This document shows positions 9,846-18,750 of a stretch of 64,000 nt of DNA, one piece after another. A program made the position numbers and the translations under genes. Every line of letters begins with the position of its first letter. Within the stretch, counting starts at the first letter, position 1. The notes beneath the pieces were generated by a model, which was not told the origin of the DNA, did no database searches, and saw nothing but the letters and a program-made list of their open reading frames with translations. This DNA comes from Stenotrophomonas sp. ATCM1_4 (GTDB lineage: Bacteria; Pseudomonadota; Gammaproteobacteria; Xanthomonadales; Xanthomonadaceae). The stretch spans positions 1,970,773 to 2,034,772 of the forward strand of contig NZ_QPFB01000001.1 in assembly GCF_004348115.1 (NCBI RefSeq), written 5' to 3'.

Positions 9846-10919
9846 TCAGCCGGGACGGGAGGCGGCATCCCCGCCGTCGCCGGTGCCCTCCCCGCCCTGC
9901 GGGAACAGCAGCATCGCATCGCCGTAGCTGAAGAAGCGGTACTCCTGCGCAATGGCGTGGGCATAGGCCTCGAACACCCGCGCCTTGCCAGCGAAGGCGC
10001 TGATCATCATCAGCAGGGTGCTTTCGGGCAGGTGGAAGTTGGTCACCATCGCATCGACGCTGCGGATGCGGTAGCCGGGGGTGATGAAGATCTGGGTCTC
10101 GCCGGCGTACGGCTGCAGCTCGCCCTCGCGCATGGCGCTCTCCAGCGCCCGCACCACGGTGGTACCGACACCGATCACGCGCCCCCCGGCCGCGCGGGTG
10201 CGGCGCACCTGCTCGACCAGTTCGGCGCCGACGTTGAGCCATTCACGGTGCATCACGTGCTGGCTCAGGTCATCCACGCGCACCGGCTGGAAGGTGCCGG
10301 CGCCGACGTGCAGGGTGATGTGGCCGAACTGCACCCCGCGTTCGCGCAACTGCGCCAGCAGGCCTTCGTCGAAATGCAGGCCGGCGGTGGGAGCGGCCAC
10401 CGCACCGACCTGGCGCGCGAACACGGTCTGGTAACGCTCGCGGTCATCCAGGCCAGGCTCGCGGTGGATGTACGGCGGCAGCGGCAGCCGGCCCTCGTGG
10501 ACCAGCCACGACTCCAGCGGCTCGGGGATGTCGAACCGCAGGACATAGAACTCGCCATCGCGGCCCAGCACCTCGGCCTCGCCACCGGCGTCGAGCTGGA
10601 TGCGGCTGCCCGGTTTGGGCGACTTGCTGGCACCGATCTGGGCACGGGCCTGCTGGCCGCCGAGCAGCCGTTCGATCAGGATCTCGACCCGGCCACCGGT
10701 GGCCTTCTGCCCGAACAGGCGCGCCGGGATCACCCGGGTATCGTTGAACACCAGCAGGTCACCGGGCTGCAACAGTGTCGGCAGGTCGCGCACATGGCGG
10801 TCATCGAAGGCGGCCGGCGCCGGCGGCACCAGCATCAGCCGGCTGGCCGAACGCTCGGCCAGGGGCGCCTGGGCGATCAACGCCTCGGGCAGGTCATAGT
10901 GAAAATCGGACTTCTTCAA
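9846..10919 (-). CDS. queA: S-adenosylmethionine:tRNA ribosyltransferase-isomerase QueA
   Basis: About 357 residues, matching the usual 350-356. It converts preQ1-34 in tRNA to epoxyqueuosine using the ribosyl part of SAM. Family motifs include LKKSDFHYDLPEALIAQ at the N-terminus, DTRVIPARL, AAPTAGLHF and the C-terminal AFAGKARVFEAYAHAI. The start is assigned to TTG at 10919, which gives the standard (M)KKSDFHYDLP N-terminus. An ATG at 10961 would add 14 residues, but a TACAAT promoter-like hexamer lies inside that extension. First gene of the queA-tgt-yajC-secDF series. Confidence 0.92.
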   Translation of the reverse strand: MKKSDFHYDLPEALIAQAPLAERSASRLMLVPPAPAAFDDRHVRDLPTLLQPGDLLVFNDTRVIPARLFGQKATGGRVEILIERLLGGQQARAQIGASKSPKPGSRIQLDAGGEAEVLGRDGEFYVLRFDIPEPLESWLVHEGRLPLPPYIHREPGLDDRERYQTVFARQVGAVAAPTAGLHFDEGLLAQLRERGVQFGHITLHVGAGTFQPVRVDDLSQHVMHREWLNVGAELVEQVRRTRAAGGRVIGVGTTVVRALESAMREGELQPYAGETQIFITPGYRIRSVDAMVTNFHLPESTLLMMISAFAGKARVFEAYAHAIAQEYRFFSYGDAMLLFPQGGEGTGDGGDAASRPG

Positions 10920-10946
10920 GGCCGGAACGTCGTACGGGGAGCCGGC

Positions 10947-10952
10947 TATTGT
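10947..10952 (-). promoter_or_regulatory. Possible -10 element of queA
   Basis: TACAAT on the minus strand (ATTGTA at about 10947-10952), about 30 bases upstream of the TTG start at 10919. No convincing -35 element is visible 17 bases upstream, so this is weak evidence and mainly argues against the ATG at 10961. Confidence 0.35.
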
Positions 10953-11010
10953 AGCCCCCATGCGGTTTTCGGCTGGTAGGCGGCCCGGCCAGCGCCGGGA
11001 GGCCGGGAGC

Positions 11011-11036
11011 CCTGCCGCGCATGGCTCGGCGCTGCC
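11011..11036. repeat. GTAG/SMAG-like REP palindrome, copy 1
   Basis: Contains the core GCCGAGCCATGC (minus strand) within an imperfect palindrome and lies in the short gap between queA and the Lrp-family gene. The same core, with G or A at one position, appears at 39332, 52732 and 63489. It resembles the REP family catalogued as SMAG in S. maltophilia; assignment is by core sequence only. Confidence 0.55.
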
Positions 11037-11044
11037 CGCCCCCT

Positions 11045-11476
11045 TCAGCGCTCGAACTTGGTCGACAGGATGATCGCGCTGGTCGTGCGTTCCACGCCGT
11101 CGATGGCACCGATGGCATCGGTGACCACGTCCATTTCGCCGACGCCGCCCACCACCACCATCGCGATCAGGTCGTGGTTGCCGCTGACCGAGTGCAGCGA
11201 GCGCACTTCGGCGATGTCGCGCAGCGCCTTCACCACCGCCGGCATCTTCTTCGGCAGCACGGTGATCAGCACATGTGCGCGCACCTGGCCCTGCTCGTAG
11301 TCCTCGTGGGTGCGCACGGTATAACCGGCGATCACCCCCTGCTGCTCCAGGCGGTCGATGCGGCTCTGCACAGTGGTCCGCGAAAGCCCGAGCCGGCGGG
11401 CGATCTGGGCGGTGGAGGCGCGCGCGTCCTCGCGCAGCACGGACAACAGGCGTTCGTCAGCGGCGGAAATCTTCAC
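11045..11476 (-). CDS. Lrp/AsnC family transcriptional regulator
   Basis: 143 residues with an N-terminal winged helix-turn-helix (STAQIARRLGLSRTTVQSRI, about 20-39) and a C-terminal RAM effector domain containing VSGNHDLIAMVVV. Such proteins bind an amino acid and act as dimers or octamers. The start is GTG at 11476, giving MKISAADERLLSVLRED, the usual short lead before the first helix; the open frame runs ~115 codons further upstream without similarity. It is divergent from the aminotransferase at 11595. A perfect palindrome lies just before its start at 11490-11506, consistent with autoregulation and control of the neighbour. Confidence 0.9.
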   Translation of the reverse strand: MKISAADERLLSVLREDARASTAQIARRLGLSRTTVQSRIDRLEQQGVIAGYTVRTHEDYEQGQVRAHVLITVLPKKMPAVVKALRDIAEVRSLHSVSGNHDLIAMVVVGGVGEMDVVTDAIGAIDGVERTTSAIILSTKFER

Positions 11477-11489
11477 ATTGCAAACCAGA

Positions 11490-11506
11490 TTCGTCGATTC
11501 GACGAA
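11490..11506. promoter_or_regulatory. Perfect palindrome, candidate Lrp/AsnC operator
   Basis: TTCGTCGA and TCGACGAA separated by one T: 8+8 matching arms with dyad symmetry, 13 bases upstream of the Lrp-family start codon and inside the divergent intergenic region. It is the strongest symmetric element there and a good candidate binding site for the adjacent regulator; binding is inferred. Confidence 0.6.
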
Positions 11507-11550
11507 ATTACCCGAAAATCTGTCCAGTTCATATCTGCCATATGTCCAGA

Positions 11551-11590
11551 ATCTCCAGATAATGGATATATACAAGTTACTTCTGGAGAT
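11551..11590 (+). promoter_or_regulatory. Inverted repeat overlapping the aminotransferase ribosome-binding site
   Basis: ATCTCCAGA (11551-11559) and TCTGGAGAT (11582-11590) are perfect reverse complements 22 bases apart. The right arm contains the Shine-Dalgarno GGAGAT of the aminotransferase starting at 11595. It could be an RNA hairpin that hides the ribosome site, or two operator half-sites. An AT-rich stretch with -10-like hexamers lies between the arms, so the transcript may start too late to include the left arm. Confidence 0.45.
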
Positions 11591-11594
11591 GAGC

Positions 11595-13091
11595 ATGACC
11601 GTACTCGGCCCCCTCGCCCCGCTTCGCGCGCACGCCGGCACCCGCCTTACCCAGGGTCTGGACGATGCCAGCGTCGAACGCCTGGCCACCGCCCATCCCG
11701 ATCTGGCCCAGGCCATCGCGGCTGCCGCCACCGAATACACCCGCATCAAGGACGAAGCCGCCGACCTGCTGGATCTGGACGAAAAGGACCAGATCGCCGC
11801 GATGCAGGCCGGTTTCGTCAATTTCTACGCCGATGACGCCGTGGTCCCGTACATCGCGCTGGCCGCGCGCGGCCCGTGGGTGATCTCGCTCAAGGGCGCG
11901 GTGCTGTACGACGCCGGCGGCTACGGCATGCTCGGCTTCGGCCACACCCCGGCCGACGTGATGGACGCCGCCGCCAAGCCGCAGGTCATGGCCAATATCA
12001 TGACCCCGAGCCTGGCCCAGCGCCGCTTCACCAACGCCATGCGCAAGGAGATCGGCCACACCCGCGGCGGTTGCCCGTTCACCCACTTCATGTGCCTGAA
12101 CTCCGGCTCCGAGGCCGTGGGCCTGGCCGCGCGCATCGCCGACATCAACGCCAAGCTGCAGACCGACCCGGGTGCCCGCCACGCCGGCGCCACCATCAAG
12201 CGCGTGGTCATCAAGGGCAGCTTCCACGGCCGCACCGACCGCCCGGCGCTGTATTCGGACTCCAGCCGCAAGTCGTATGACCAGCACCTGGCCAGCTACC
12301 GCGGCGAGAACAGCGTCATCACCATCCCGCCGTACGACGAAGCCGTGCTGCGCAAGGTGTTCGCCGATGCCGAAGCCAACAACTGGTTCATCGAGGCCGT
12401 GTTCCTGGAGCCAGTGATGGGCGAAGGCGACCCGGGCCGCGCGGTACCGGCCAGCTTCTACAAGGTCGCGCGCGAGCTCACCCGCGAGCACGGCAGCCTG
12501 CTGCTGATCGACTCCATCCAGGCCGCACTGCGCGTGCACGGCACGCTGTCCTTCGTCGACTACCCGGGCTACGAGACGCTGGACCCGCCGGACATGGAAA
12601 CCTATTCCAAGGCCCTGAACGGCGCGCAGTTCCCGCTGTCGGTGCTGGCCGTCACCGAGCATGCCGCGGGCCTGTACCGCAAGGGCGTGTACGGCAACAC
12701 CATGACCACCAACCCGCGTGCGCTGGACGTGGCCTGTGCCACCCTGGCCCACCTGTCGCCGGACGTGCGCCAGAACATCCGCCTGCGCGGCGAACAGGCC
12801 GTGCAGAAGCTGGAAGCCCTCAAGGCCAAGCTCGGCGGACTGATCACCAAGGTACAGGGCACCGGCCTGCTGTTCTCCTGCGAGCTGGCCCCGCAGTTCA
12901 AGTGCTACGGCGCCGGCTCCACCGAAGAGTGGCTGCGCATGCACGGCGTCAACGTGATCCACGGTGGCGAGAACTCGCTGCGCTTCACCCCGCACTTCAA
13001 CATGGACGAGGCAGAGCTGGACCTGCTGGTCGACATGGTCGGCCGTGCGCTGGTCGAAGGCCCGCGCCGCGAGCAGGCCAACGCTGCCTGA
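11595..13091 (+). CDS. Class III (PLP-dependent) aminotransferase
   Basis: 498 residues. The fold-type I class III pattern is visible: substrate/PLP region LNSGSEAVGLAARIADIN, aromatic segment GSFHGRTDRPALYS, acidic segment LLLIDSIQAALRVHG, and the PLP-binding Lys in YSKALNGAQFPLSVLAV. Overall it resembles the lysine 6-aminotransferase/acetylornithine-type branch, but the substrate cannot be read from the sequence. The start at 11595 fits the GGAGAT ribosome site; an ATG two codons upstream is too close to it. Pairing with the divergent Lrp/AsnC regulator suggests induction by an amino acid. A strong terminator follows. Confidence 0.88.
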   Translation: MTVLGPLAPLRAHAGTRLTQGLDDASVERLATAHPDLAQAIAAAATEYTRIKDEAADLLDLDEKDQIAAMQAGFVNFYADDAVVPYIALAARGPWVISLKGAVLYDAGGYGMLGFGHTPADVMDAAAKPQVMANIMTPSLAQRRFTNAMRKEIGHTRGGCPFTHFMCLNSGSEAVGLAARIADINAKLQTDPGARHAGATIKRVVIKGSFHGRTDRPALYSDSSRKSYDQHLASYRGENSVITIPPYDEAVLRKVFADAEANNWFIEAVFLEPVMGEGDPGRAVPASFYKVARELTREHGSLLLIDSIQAALRVHGTLSFVDYPGYETLDPPDMETYSKALNGAQFPLSVLAVTEHAAGLYRKGVYGNTMTTNPRALDVACATLAHLSPDVRQNIRLRGEQAVQKLEALKAKLGGLITKVQGTGLLFSCELAPQFKCYGAGSTEEWLRMHGVNVIHGGENSLRFTPHFNMDEAELDLLVDMVGRALVEGPRREQANAA

Positions 13092-13119
13092 GGCCTGCTT
13101 TCCCGGCCTGAAACACGAA

Positions 13120-13148
13120 GAGGCGGCCATTGGCCGCCTCTTTCGTTT
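13120..13148 (+). terminator. Terminator after the aminotransferase
   Basis: Perfect stem GAGGCGGCCA / TGGCCGCCTC with a minimal loop, then TTTCGTTT. It begins 29 bases past the stop and faces the convergent efflux operon. Confidence 0.88.
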
Positions 13149-13213
13149 GCTGCTCCCGGGTTCGGCGCCGATGTCCGCCTCCATCGCGTGCATCGGCGCC
13201 CGTGGTGCACGGC

Positions 13214-14626
13214 CTAGCGGCTCGCCAGCGGTACCTCGAACTGCCCGGCACCGCCCAGCGCCTTGTACACCGACACCACGTTGACGTTGACCGTGGCCTC
13301 GGCCGCGGCGAGCGCGTCGTCGGCCGCGAGCTGGTTGCGCTGTGCATCCAGCAGCGCCAGGAAGTCCTGTGAACCTTCCCGGTACTGGATCTGCGCCAAT
13401 GCCTCGGCCCGCCGCGCCGCCTCGGCCTGCTCGGCGATGATCGCCAGGCGCGACTGTTCCTTGGCATAGCGGGTCAGCGCATTCTCGGTGTCCTCCAGCG
13501 CCAGCAGCACCGTCTTCTCGTACTCGGCTGCTACACCATCGGCCTGCGCCTTGCTCGCACGCAGCCGCGCACGCACGGTACCGAAGTCGAATGCGGCCCA
13601 GCTGATCGACGGCGTCAGTGACCATGCCTTGTTGTTGCCATTCACCAGGCCGTTGGCATCGCCGCCGAGGAAGCCGACGAAGCCGCTGACGCTGATGCGC
13701 GGGAACAGGTCGGCCGTTGCCACGCCCACGCGTGCCGTCGCCGCGGCAAGACGGCGCTCGGCCGCGCGCACGTCCGGGCGACGACGCAGCAAGTCGGTGG
13801 TATCGCCCAGCGGCAGGGCCTGGGCGAAGGCCGGCACCTCGCGGGGCTGCAGCAATGCGTCCAATGCCTCCGGACGCTGGCCCAGCAACACCGCCAGGCG
13901 ATGCCGCGACTGCACTTCGGACACTTCGAGCAGCGGGATGTCCGCCTCGATCGCCTTCAATCGCGCGCGACTGCTCTGCACGTCCAGCTCGCTGCCGGCC
14001 CCCAGCTTCCAGCGGGTTTCGGTGAGCTGCTGGGTGTCGCGCAGGTTGACCAGCGTCTGCCGTGCCACGGCGATGCGCTTCTGCGTGCCACGCAGTTCGA
14101 AGTAGTTGCGCGCCACTTCCGCAGCCACGGTGACCTGCGCATCCAGCAGGTTGTCACGCTCGGCGCCCAGGTCGGCGCGCGCCGCCTCGGCGGCGCGACG
14201 CTGGCGACCGAACAGGTCCAGCTCCCAGCCCGCGTCGAAGCCCAACTGGTAGGTTTCACTGAACACCCGCTCGCCGCCCTGGCTCGCATCCGGCTGCTTG
14301 CGCCGGTCCTGGCTGCCACCGGCGGTGACGTGCGGCAACTGGTCCAACCGCTGCTCGGTGAACGCCGCGCGCGCCATCCGCACGCGTGCCATCGCGATGC
14401 GCAGGTCCAGGTTGCCGGCCAGCGCGCCGTGCATGAGCTGGGTCAGCACCGGGTCATTGAACTGCGACCACCAGTCGGCCACCGGCGACACGCTGCTGAA
14501 AGCCGGGTCGGCCGTGCCCTGCAACTGCACTGGCTGCACCGGCGGTGCCTTGTAGTCCGGGCCGACGGTCATGCAGCTGGCCAGCAATGCGCTGGCCACG
14601 GCGACGGTCAGGCCACGCATCACCAT
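13214..14626 (-). CDS. Efflux outer-membrane factor lipoprotein (NodT/OprN-SmeX type)
   Basis: 470 residues with a lipoprotein signal (lipobox LLASC, Cys near residue 18), then MTVGPDYKAPP, the standard start of mature NodT-family outer-membrane channels. Two OEP repeats follow, the second containing LLRRRPDVRAAERRLAAATA, a conserved family segment. It would form the trimeric outer-membrane tunnel of a tripartite pump. Last gene of the operon 19956-13214. The start overlaps the stop of the SDR gene; an ATG two codons later (14620) is equally possible. Order and family match MexEF-OprN / SmeVWX systems. Confidence 0.92.
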   Translation of the reverse strand: MVMRGLTVAVASALLASCMTVGPDYKAPPVQPVQLQGTADPAFSSVSPVADWWSQFNDPVLTQLMHGALAGNLDLRIAMARVRMARAAFTEQRLDQLPHVTAGGSQDRRKQPDASQGGERVFSETYQLGFDAGWELDLFGRQRRAAEAARADLGAERDNLLDAQVTVAAEVARNYFELRGTQKRIAVARQTLVNLRDTQQLTETRWKLGAGSELDVQSSRARLKAIEADIPLLEVSEVQSRHRLAVLLGQRPEALDALLQPREVPAFAQALPLGDTTDLLRRRPDVRAAERRLAAATARVGVATADLFPRISVSGFVGFLGGDANGLVNGNNKAWSLTPSISWAAFDFGTVRARLRASKAQADGVAAEYEKTVLLALEDTENALTRYAKEQSRLAIIAEQAEAARRAEALAQIQYREGSQDFLALLDAQRNQLAADDALAAAEATVNVNVVSVYKALGGAGQFEVPLASR

Positions 14627-15357
14627 GGCAGCACCTCGCCCAGGTAAGTGAAGCTGCCGGTGGGGCCGTCGTTGCCGATCAACGCCATCTGCACGCTGGA
14701 GCGCGCGCCTTCGCCCACTTCGATCTCGCCTTCGCCACCGTTCATGTCGGTCTTCACGTAACCGGGGTGCACGGTGTTGACCTTGATCGGCGTGTCGCGC
14801 AGCTCGTAGGCCAGGCTCAGCGTCCAGCTGTTCACCGCCGCCTTGGAGGCGTTGTAGGCGGGAATCTTGAAGTCCCAGATCCCCGACGCCGGGTCGGCGT
14901 GCAGCGTCTGCGAGGCCAGGATGCTGGAGACGTTGACGATGCGACCGGCCTGCGAACGCTGCAGCAGCGGCAGGAATGCCTGGGTCACCGCGACCAGGGC
15001 GAACACATTGGTATCGAACGTGCGCTGCCAGGCATCCAGCGGCTGCGCCGACGGTGCCACGGCCGGGTCCTCAAGCAGCACGCCGGCATTGTTGACCAGG
15101 ATGTCGAGGCGGCCGTGGCGCTCGGTGACGTGCTCGACCGCGATGGCGATGCTGTCGGCGTCGGTGACGTCCAGCTGCAGCGCTTCCACCGGCAGGCCCT
15201 CGGCCTGCAGCTTCAGGGCCAGGTCAACGGCCGCCTGGCGCTTGCGACCGGCCAGCAGGGTGTGCACGCCCGCCTGCGCCAGCTGGCGCACGGTCTCAAC
15301 GCCGATGCCACGGGTGGCGCCGGTGACCAGCGCGATCTTTTGGTTGTGGTGGTTCAT
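14620..15357 (-). CDS. SDR family oxidoreductase inside the efflux operon
   Basis: A 245-residue classical short-chain dehydrogenase. It has the nucleotide-binding motif TGATRGIG (about 14-21), NNAG (about 89-92), an active-site Ser-Tyr-x3-Lys arrangement (VSSILA ... YNASKAA) and the downstream VHPGYVKT. Substrate unknown. It lies between the RND pump and the outer-membrane channel, overlapping the latter by a few bases, so it is expected to be made together with the pump. S. maltophilia SmeVWX operons carry two such genes (smeU1, smeU2); only one is present here. Confidence 0.92.
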   Translation of the reverse strand: MNHHNQKIALVTGATRGIGVETVRQLAQAGVHTLLAGRKRQAAVDLALKLQAEGLPVEALQLDVTDADSIAIAVEHVTERHGRLDILVNNAGVLLEDPAVAPSAQPLDAWQRTFDTNVFALVAVTQAFLPLLQRSQAGRIVNVSSILASQTLHADPASGIWDFKIPAYNASKAAVNSWTLSLAYELRDTPIKVNTVHPGYVKTDMNGGEGEIEVGEGARSSVQMALIGNDGPTGSFTYLGEVLPW

Positions 15358-15419
15358 GGGAAGCCTCGGAGGAGAAAGTCGGGAAGGAAACAGGAAGGGA
15401 AACAGCCACCGGGGCGGTC

Positions 15420-15445
15420 ACGGCCCCTGCCTTGGCAGGGGCCGT
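15420..15445. repeat. Perfect 12-bp hairpin between pump and SDR genes
   Basis: ACGGCCCCTGCC and GGCAGGGGCCGT separated by two bases, 25 bases after the stop of the RND gene and 63 bases before the SDR start. There is no T run, so it is not a classical terminator. It could be a partial terminator or an RNA-stabilising hairpin that sets pump versus downstream gene levels. Confidence 0.6.
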
Positions 15446-15469
15446 CATCCGTGCCCGGGCAGGTCGGGC

Positions 15470-18400
15470 TCAATGGTGGATCGTCGGTTCACCGTGCTGG
15501 ACCAGCTTGCCGCCACCGTTGCGGGTCACCAGCTTGCGCAGGGCCACGTAGAACACCGGGGTCAGGAACAGGCCGAACAGCGTCACGCCCAGCATGCCGG
15601 CGAACACCGTGATGCCCGTGACCGAGCGCACCTCGGCACCTGCACCGTGCGAGAGCACCAGCGGAATCGTGCCGGCGATGAATGCGATCGAGGTCATCAC
15701 GATCGGACGCAGACGCAGGCGGCACGCTTCCAGCGCCGCGTCGACGATGCCCTTGCCGCCCATCTCCAGCTCGCGGGCGAACTCGACGATCAGGATCGCG
15801 TTCTTGCACGCCAGGCCCATCAGCACCACCAGGCCCACCTGCACGAACACGTTGTTGTCACCGCCGGTCAGCCACACGCCGAACAGGGCCGACAGCAGCG
15901 TCATCGGCACGATCAGGATCACCGCCAGCGGCAACGACCAGCTTTCGTACAGCGCGGCCAGCACCAGGAACGCCAGCAGGATCGCCACCGGGAACACGAT
16001 GAAGGCGGCATTGCCCTGCGTGGCCTGCTGGTAGCTCAGGTCGGTCCATTCGGTGGTCATGCCCACCGGCAGCACCTGCCCAGCGATCTCGGTCAGCTTG
16101 TTCATCGCCTGCGCCGAGGACAGCACGCGCGGGTCGGCCTCGCCGGCCAGGTCGGCGGCCGGGTAGCCGTTGAAGCGCAGCACCGGGTCCGGGCCGTAGG
16201 TTTCCTTGATGGTCACCATCGAGCCGATCGGCACCATCTCGCCGCGATCGTTGCGGGTGCGCAGCTTGCCGATGTCCTCCACGCTGTCACGGAACTGGCC
16301 ATCGGCCTGGGCGATCACCTGCCAGGTACGACCGAACTGGTTGAAGTCGTTGACGTAGGCCGAGCCCAGGTAGGTCTGCAGCGTGTCGAACAGTTCGGTC
16401 AACTGCACGCCCTGCGCCTTGGCCTTGACGCGGTCCACCTCGGCATCGAGCTGCGGCACGTTGGCCTGGTAGCTAGTGATCGGGTAGCCCATGCCCGGCG
16501 TCTGCATCACCGCGCCCTGCATGGTCTGCACCGCGGTCTGCAGCGCACCGTAGCCCAGGTTGCCGCGGTCCTCGATGAACATCTGGTAGCCATTGCCGTT
16601 GCCCAGGCCAAGGATCGGCGGCGGCATCATCGAGAACGCGAAGCCCTCCTTCAGCCCGGCGATCTTCTGGTTGATCTCGGCGTTGATCTCGGCAGCGGTC
16701 CGCCCATTGCGCTCGTTGAACGGCTTGAGCGGGATGAACGCCACGCCGGTGTTGGGCGTGTTGGTGAACTGCAGCGCGTTCAAGCCGGGGAACGAGATGG
16801 TGTGCGCTACGCCGTCGGTCTCCTTGGCGATCTGCGCGACCTTGCGCAGCATTTCATCGGTACGCGCGATCGACGCGCCTTCCGGCAGCTTCACGCCGGC
16901 GATCAGGTACAGCTTGTCCTGGGTCGGGATGAAGCCTGGCGGCACCAGCTTGAAGATCACGCCGGTGCCCAGCAGCAGCACCGCATACACCAGGAACACC
17001 GCACCGCGACGACCGAGGATCTTCGACACGCCACGCTCGTACTTCTCCGAGCTGGACTTGAAGAAGCGGTTGAACGGGCGGAACACCCAGCCGAACAGGC
17101 GGTCGATCAGGCGGCTCGGGGCATCCTTGGCGGCACCGTGCGGCTTGAGCAGGCGCGCGGCCAGCGCCGGCGACAGGGTCAGCGAGTTGATCGCCGAGAT
17201 CACCGTGGAGATGGCGATGGTGACGGCGAACTGCTTGTAGAACTGGCCGGTCACGCCGGACAGGAACGCCATCGGCACGAACACCGCGCACAGCACCAGC
17301 GCGATCGCCACGATCGGCCCGGACACCTCCTTCATCGCCTGGTGCGCGGCCGCCGTTGGCGACAGGCCTTCCTCGATGTTGCGCTCCACGTTCTCGACCA
17401 CCACGATGGCGTCGTCGACCACGATGCCGATCGCCAGCACCAGCCCGAACAGGCTCAAGGTGTTGATCGAGAAGCCCAACAGGTACAGCGCGGCGAACGT
17501 GCCGACCACCGACACCGGCACCGCGATCAACGGGATGATCGAGGCGCGCCAGGTCTGCAGGAACAGGATCACCACCAGCACCACCAGCGCGATGGCTTCC
17601 AGCAGCGTGGACACCACGGCCTTGATCGAGTCACGCACGAAGATGGTGGTGTCGTACACGGCCTCGTACTTCACCCCGGCCGGGAAGGTCTTCTGCATCT
17701 GGTCCATCGTGCCGATCACCGCGTCGCGGATCTCCAGCGCGTTGGCACCCGGGGCCTGGAAGATGCCGATGCCCACCGCGTTCTTGCCATCGAGCTGCGA
17801 GCGCAGGGTGTAGTCACCGGCCCCCAGCTCGATGCGCGCCACGTCGGACAGCCGCACCACTTCGCCGTCGGCACCGCTCTTGAGCACGATGTCACCGAAC
17901 TCCTGCTCGCTGCGCAGGCGGCCCTGCGCGTTGATCAGGGTCAGGAACTGGCTGTTGGGCATCGGCTCGGCGCCGAGCTGGCCGGCGGACACCTGCACGT
18001 TCTGCTCGCGCATGGCGCGCACCACGTCACCGGCGGTTAGCCCGCGCGAGGCCACCCGGTCCGGGTCCAGCCAGGCGCGCATGGCGTAGTCGCCGCCACC
18101 GAAGATCTGCGCGTCGCCCACGCCGGGAATGCGGGTGAGCGCATCCTTGACGTGCAGACGGGCGTAGTTGCGCAGGTACAGCGTGTCGTACTTTCCGTCC
18201 GGCGAGGTCAGGTGCACCACCATCAGGAAGGTGGGCGACTGCTTCTGCGTGGTCACGCCCTGCCGGCGCACGTCCTCGGGCAGGCGGGCTTCAGCCTGGG
18301 CCACGCGGTTCTGCACCTTCACCGCCGCCGCGTCCGGGTCGGTACCCGGGCGGAAGGTGATGGTCATCTGCAGCACGCCGTCCGAGCCGGCCACCGACTT

Positions 18401-18640
18401 GAGGTACATCATGCCCTCCACGCCGTTGATGGCCTCCTCCAACGGCGTGGCGACGGTCTCGGCGATCACCTTGGGGTTCGCGCCCGGGTACACCGTGCGC
18501 ACCACCACCGACGGCGGCACCACTTCCGGGTATTCGCTGATCGGCAGGATCGGCAGCGTGATCAGGCCGGCCGCGAAGATGACGATCGACAACACCGCCG
18601 CGAAGATCGGTCTGTCAATGAAGAAACGTGAGAAATCCAT
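15470..18640 (-). CDS. RND multidrug efflux pump, inner-membrane permease (MexF/SmeW-like, HAE1)
   Basis: 1056 residues. The N-terminus MDFSRFFIDRPIFAAVLSI and the segment LPISEYPEVVPPSVVVR are typical of the MexF branch of HAE1 pumps. Twelve membrane segments are visible in two repeats of one N-terminal span, a large periplasmic loop and five spans. The proton-relay pair sits in GIVVDDAIVVVENVERN (two Asp). Pumps of this type export chloramphenicol, quinolones and other amphiphiles in exchange for protons. The start is at 18640, with AGGAA upstream; the open frame begins 14 codons earlier without similarity. It follows the membrane fusion protein with a 110-base gap. Confidence 0.95.
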   Translation of the reverse strand: MDFSRFFIDRPIFAAVLSIVIFAAGLITLPILPISEYPEVVPPSVVVRTVYPGANPKVIAETVATPLEEAINGVEGMMYLKSVAGSDGVLQMTITFRPGTDPDAAAVKVQNRVAQAEARLPEDVRRQGVTTQKQSPTFLMVVHLTSPDGKYDTLYLRNYARLHVKDALTRIPGVGDAQIFGGGDYAMRAWLDPDRVASRGLTAGDVVRAMREQNVQVSAGQLGAEPMPNSQFLTLINAQGRLRSEQEFGDIVLKSGADGEVVRLSDVARIELGAGDYTLRSQLDGKNAVGIGIFQAPGANALEIRDAVIGTMDQMQKTFPAGVKYEAVYDTTIFVRDSIKAVVSTLLEAIALVVLVVILFLQTWRASIIPLIAVPVSVVGTFAALYLLGFSINTLSLFGLVLAIGIVVDDAIVVVENVERNIEEGLSPTAAAHQAMKEVSGPIVAIALVLCAVFVPMAFLSGVTGQFYKQFAVTIAISTVISAINSLTLSPALAARLLKPHGAAKDAPSRLIDRLFGWVFRPFNRFFKSSSEKYERGVSKILGRRGAVFLVYAVLLLGTGVIFKLVPPGFIPTQDKLYLIAGVKLPEGASIARTDEMLRKVAQIAKETDGVAHTISFPGLNALQFTNTPNTGVAFIPLKPFNERNGRTAAEINAEINQKIAGLKEGFAFSMMPPPILGLGNGNGYQMFIEDRGNLGYGALQTAVQTMQGAVMQTPGMGYPITSYQANVPQLDAEVDRVKAKAQGVQLTELFDTLQTYLGSAYVNDFNQFGRTWQVIAQADGQFRDSVEDIGKLRTRNDRGEMVPIGSMVTIKETYGPDPVLRFNGYPAADLAGEADPRVLSSAQAMNKLTEIAGQVLPVGMTTEWTDLSYQQATQGNAAFIVFPVAILLAFLVLAALYESWSLPLAVILIVPMTLLSALFGVWLTGGDNNVFVQVGLVVLMGLACKNAILIVEFARELEMGGKGIVDAALEACRLRLRPIVMTSIAFIAGTIPLVLSHGAGAEVRSVTGITVFAGMLGVTLFGLFLTPVFYVALRKLVTRNGGGKLVQHGEPTIHH

Positions 18641-18750
18641 GAGGGAAATTCCTTGAAGTAGCCAGCGATGGCGTGCAGCCACCCTGCCCTCGCCCGTGGT
18701 GGGCGAAGGCGCGTGGCCGGCACGGCGCCGGCATCAGACGAAACCGGAAA

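Noticed and set aside
14867..18040. 1057-codon open frame on the + strand opposite the RND pump
   Set aside because: Antisense shadow with no motif; the pump on the other strand is unambiguous.
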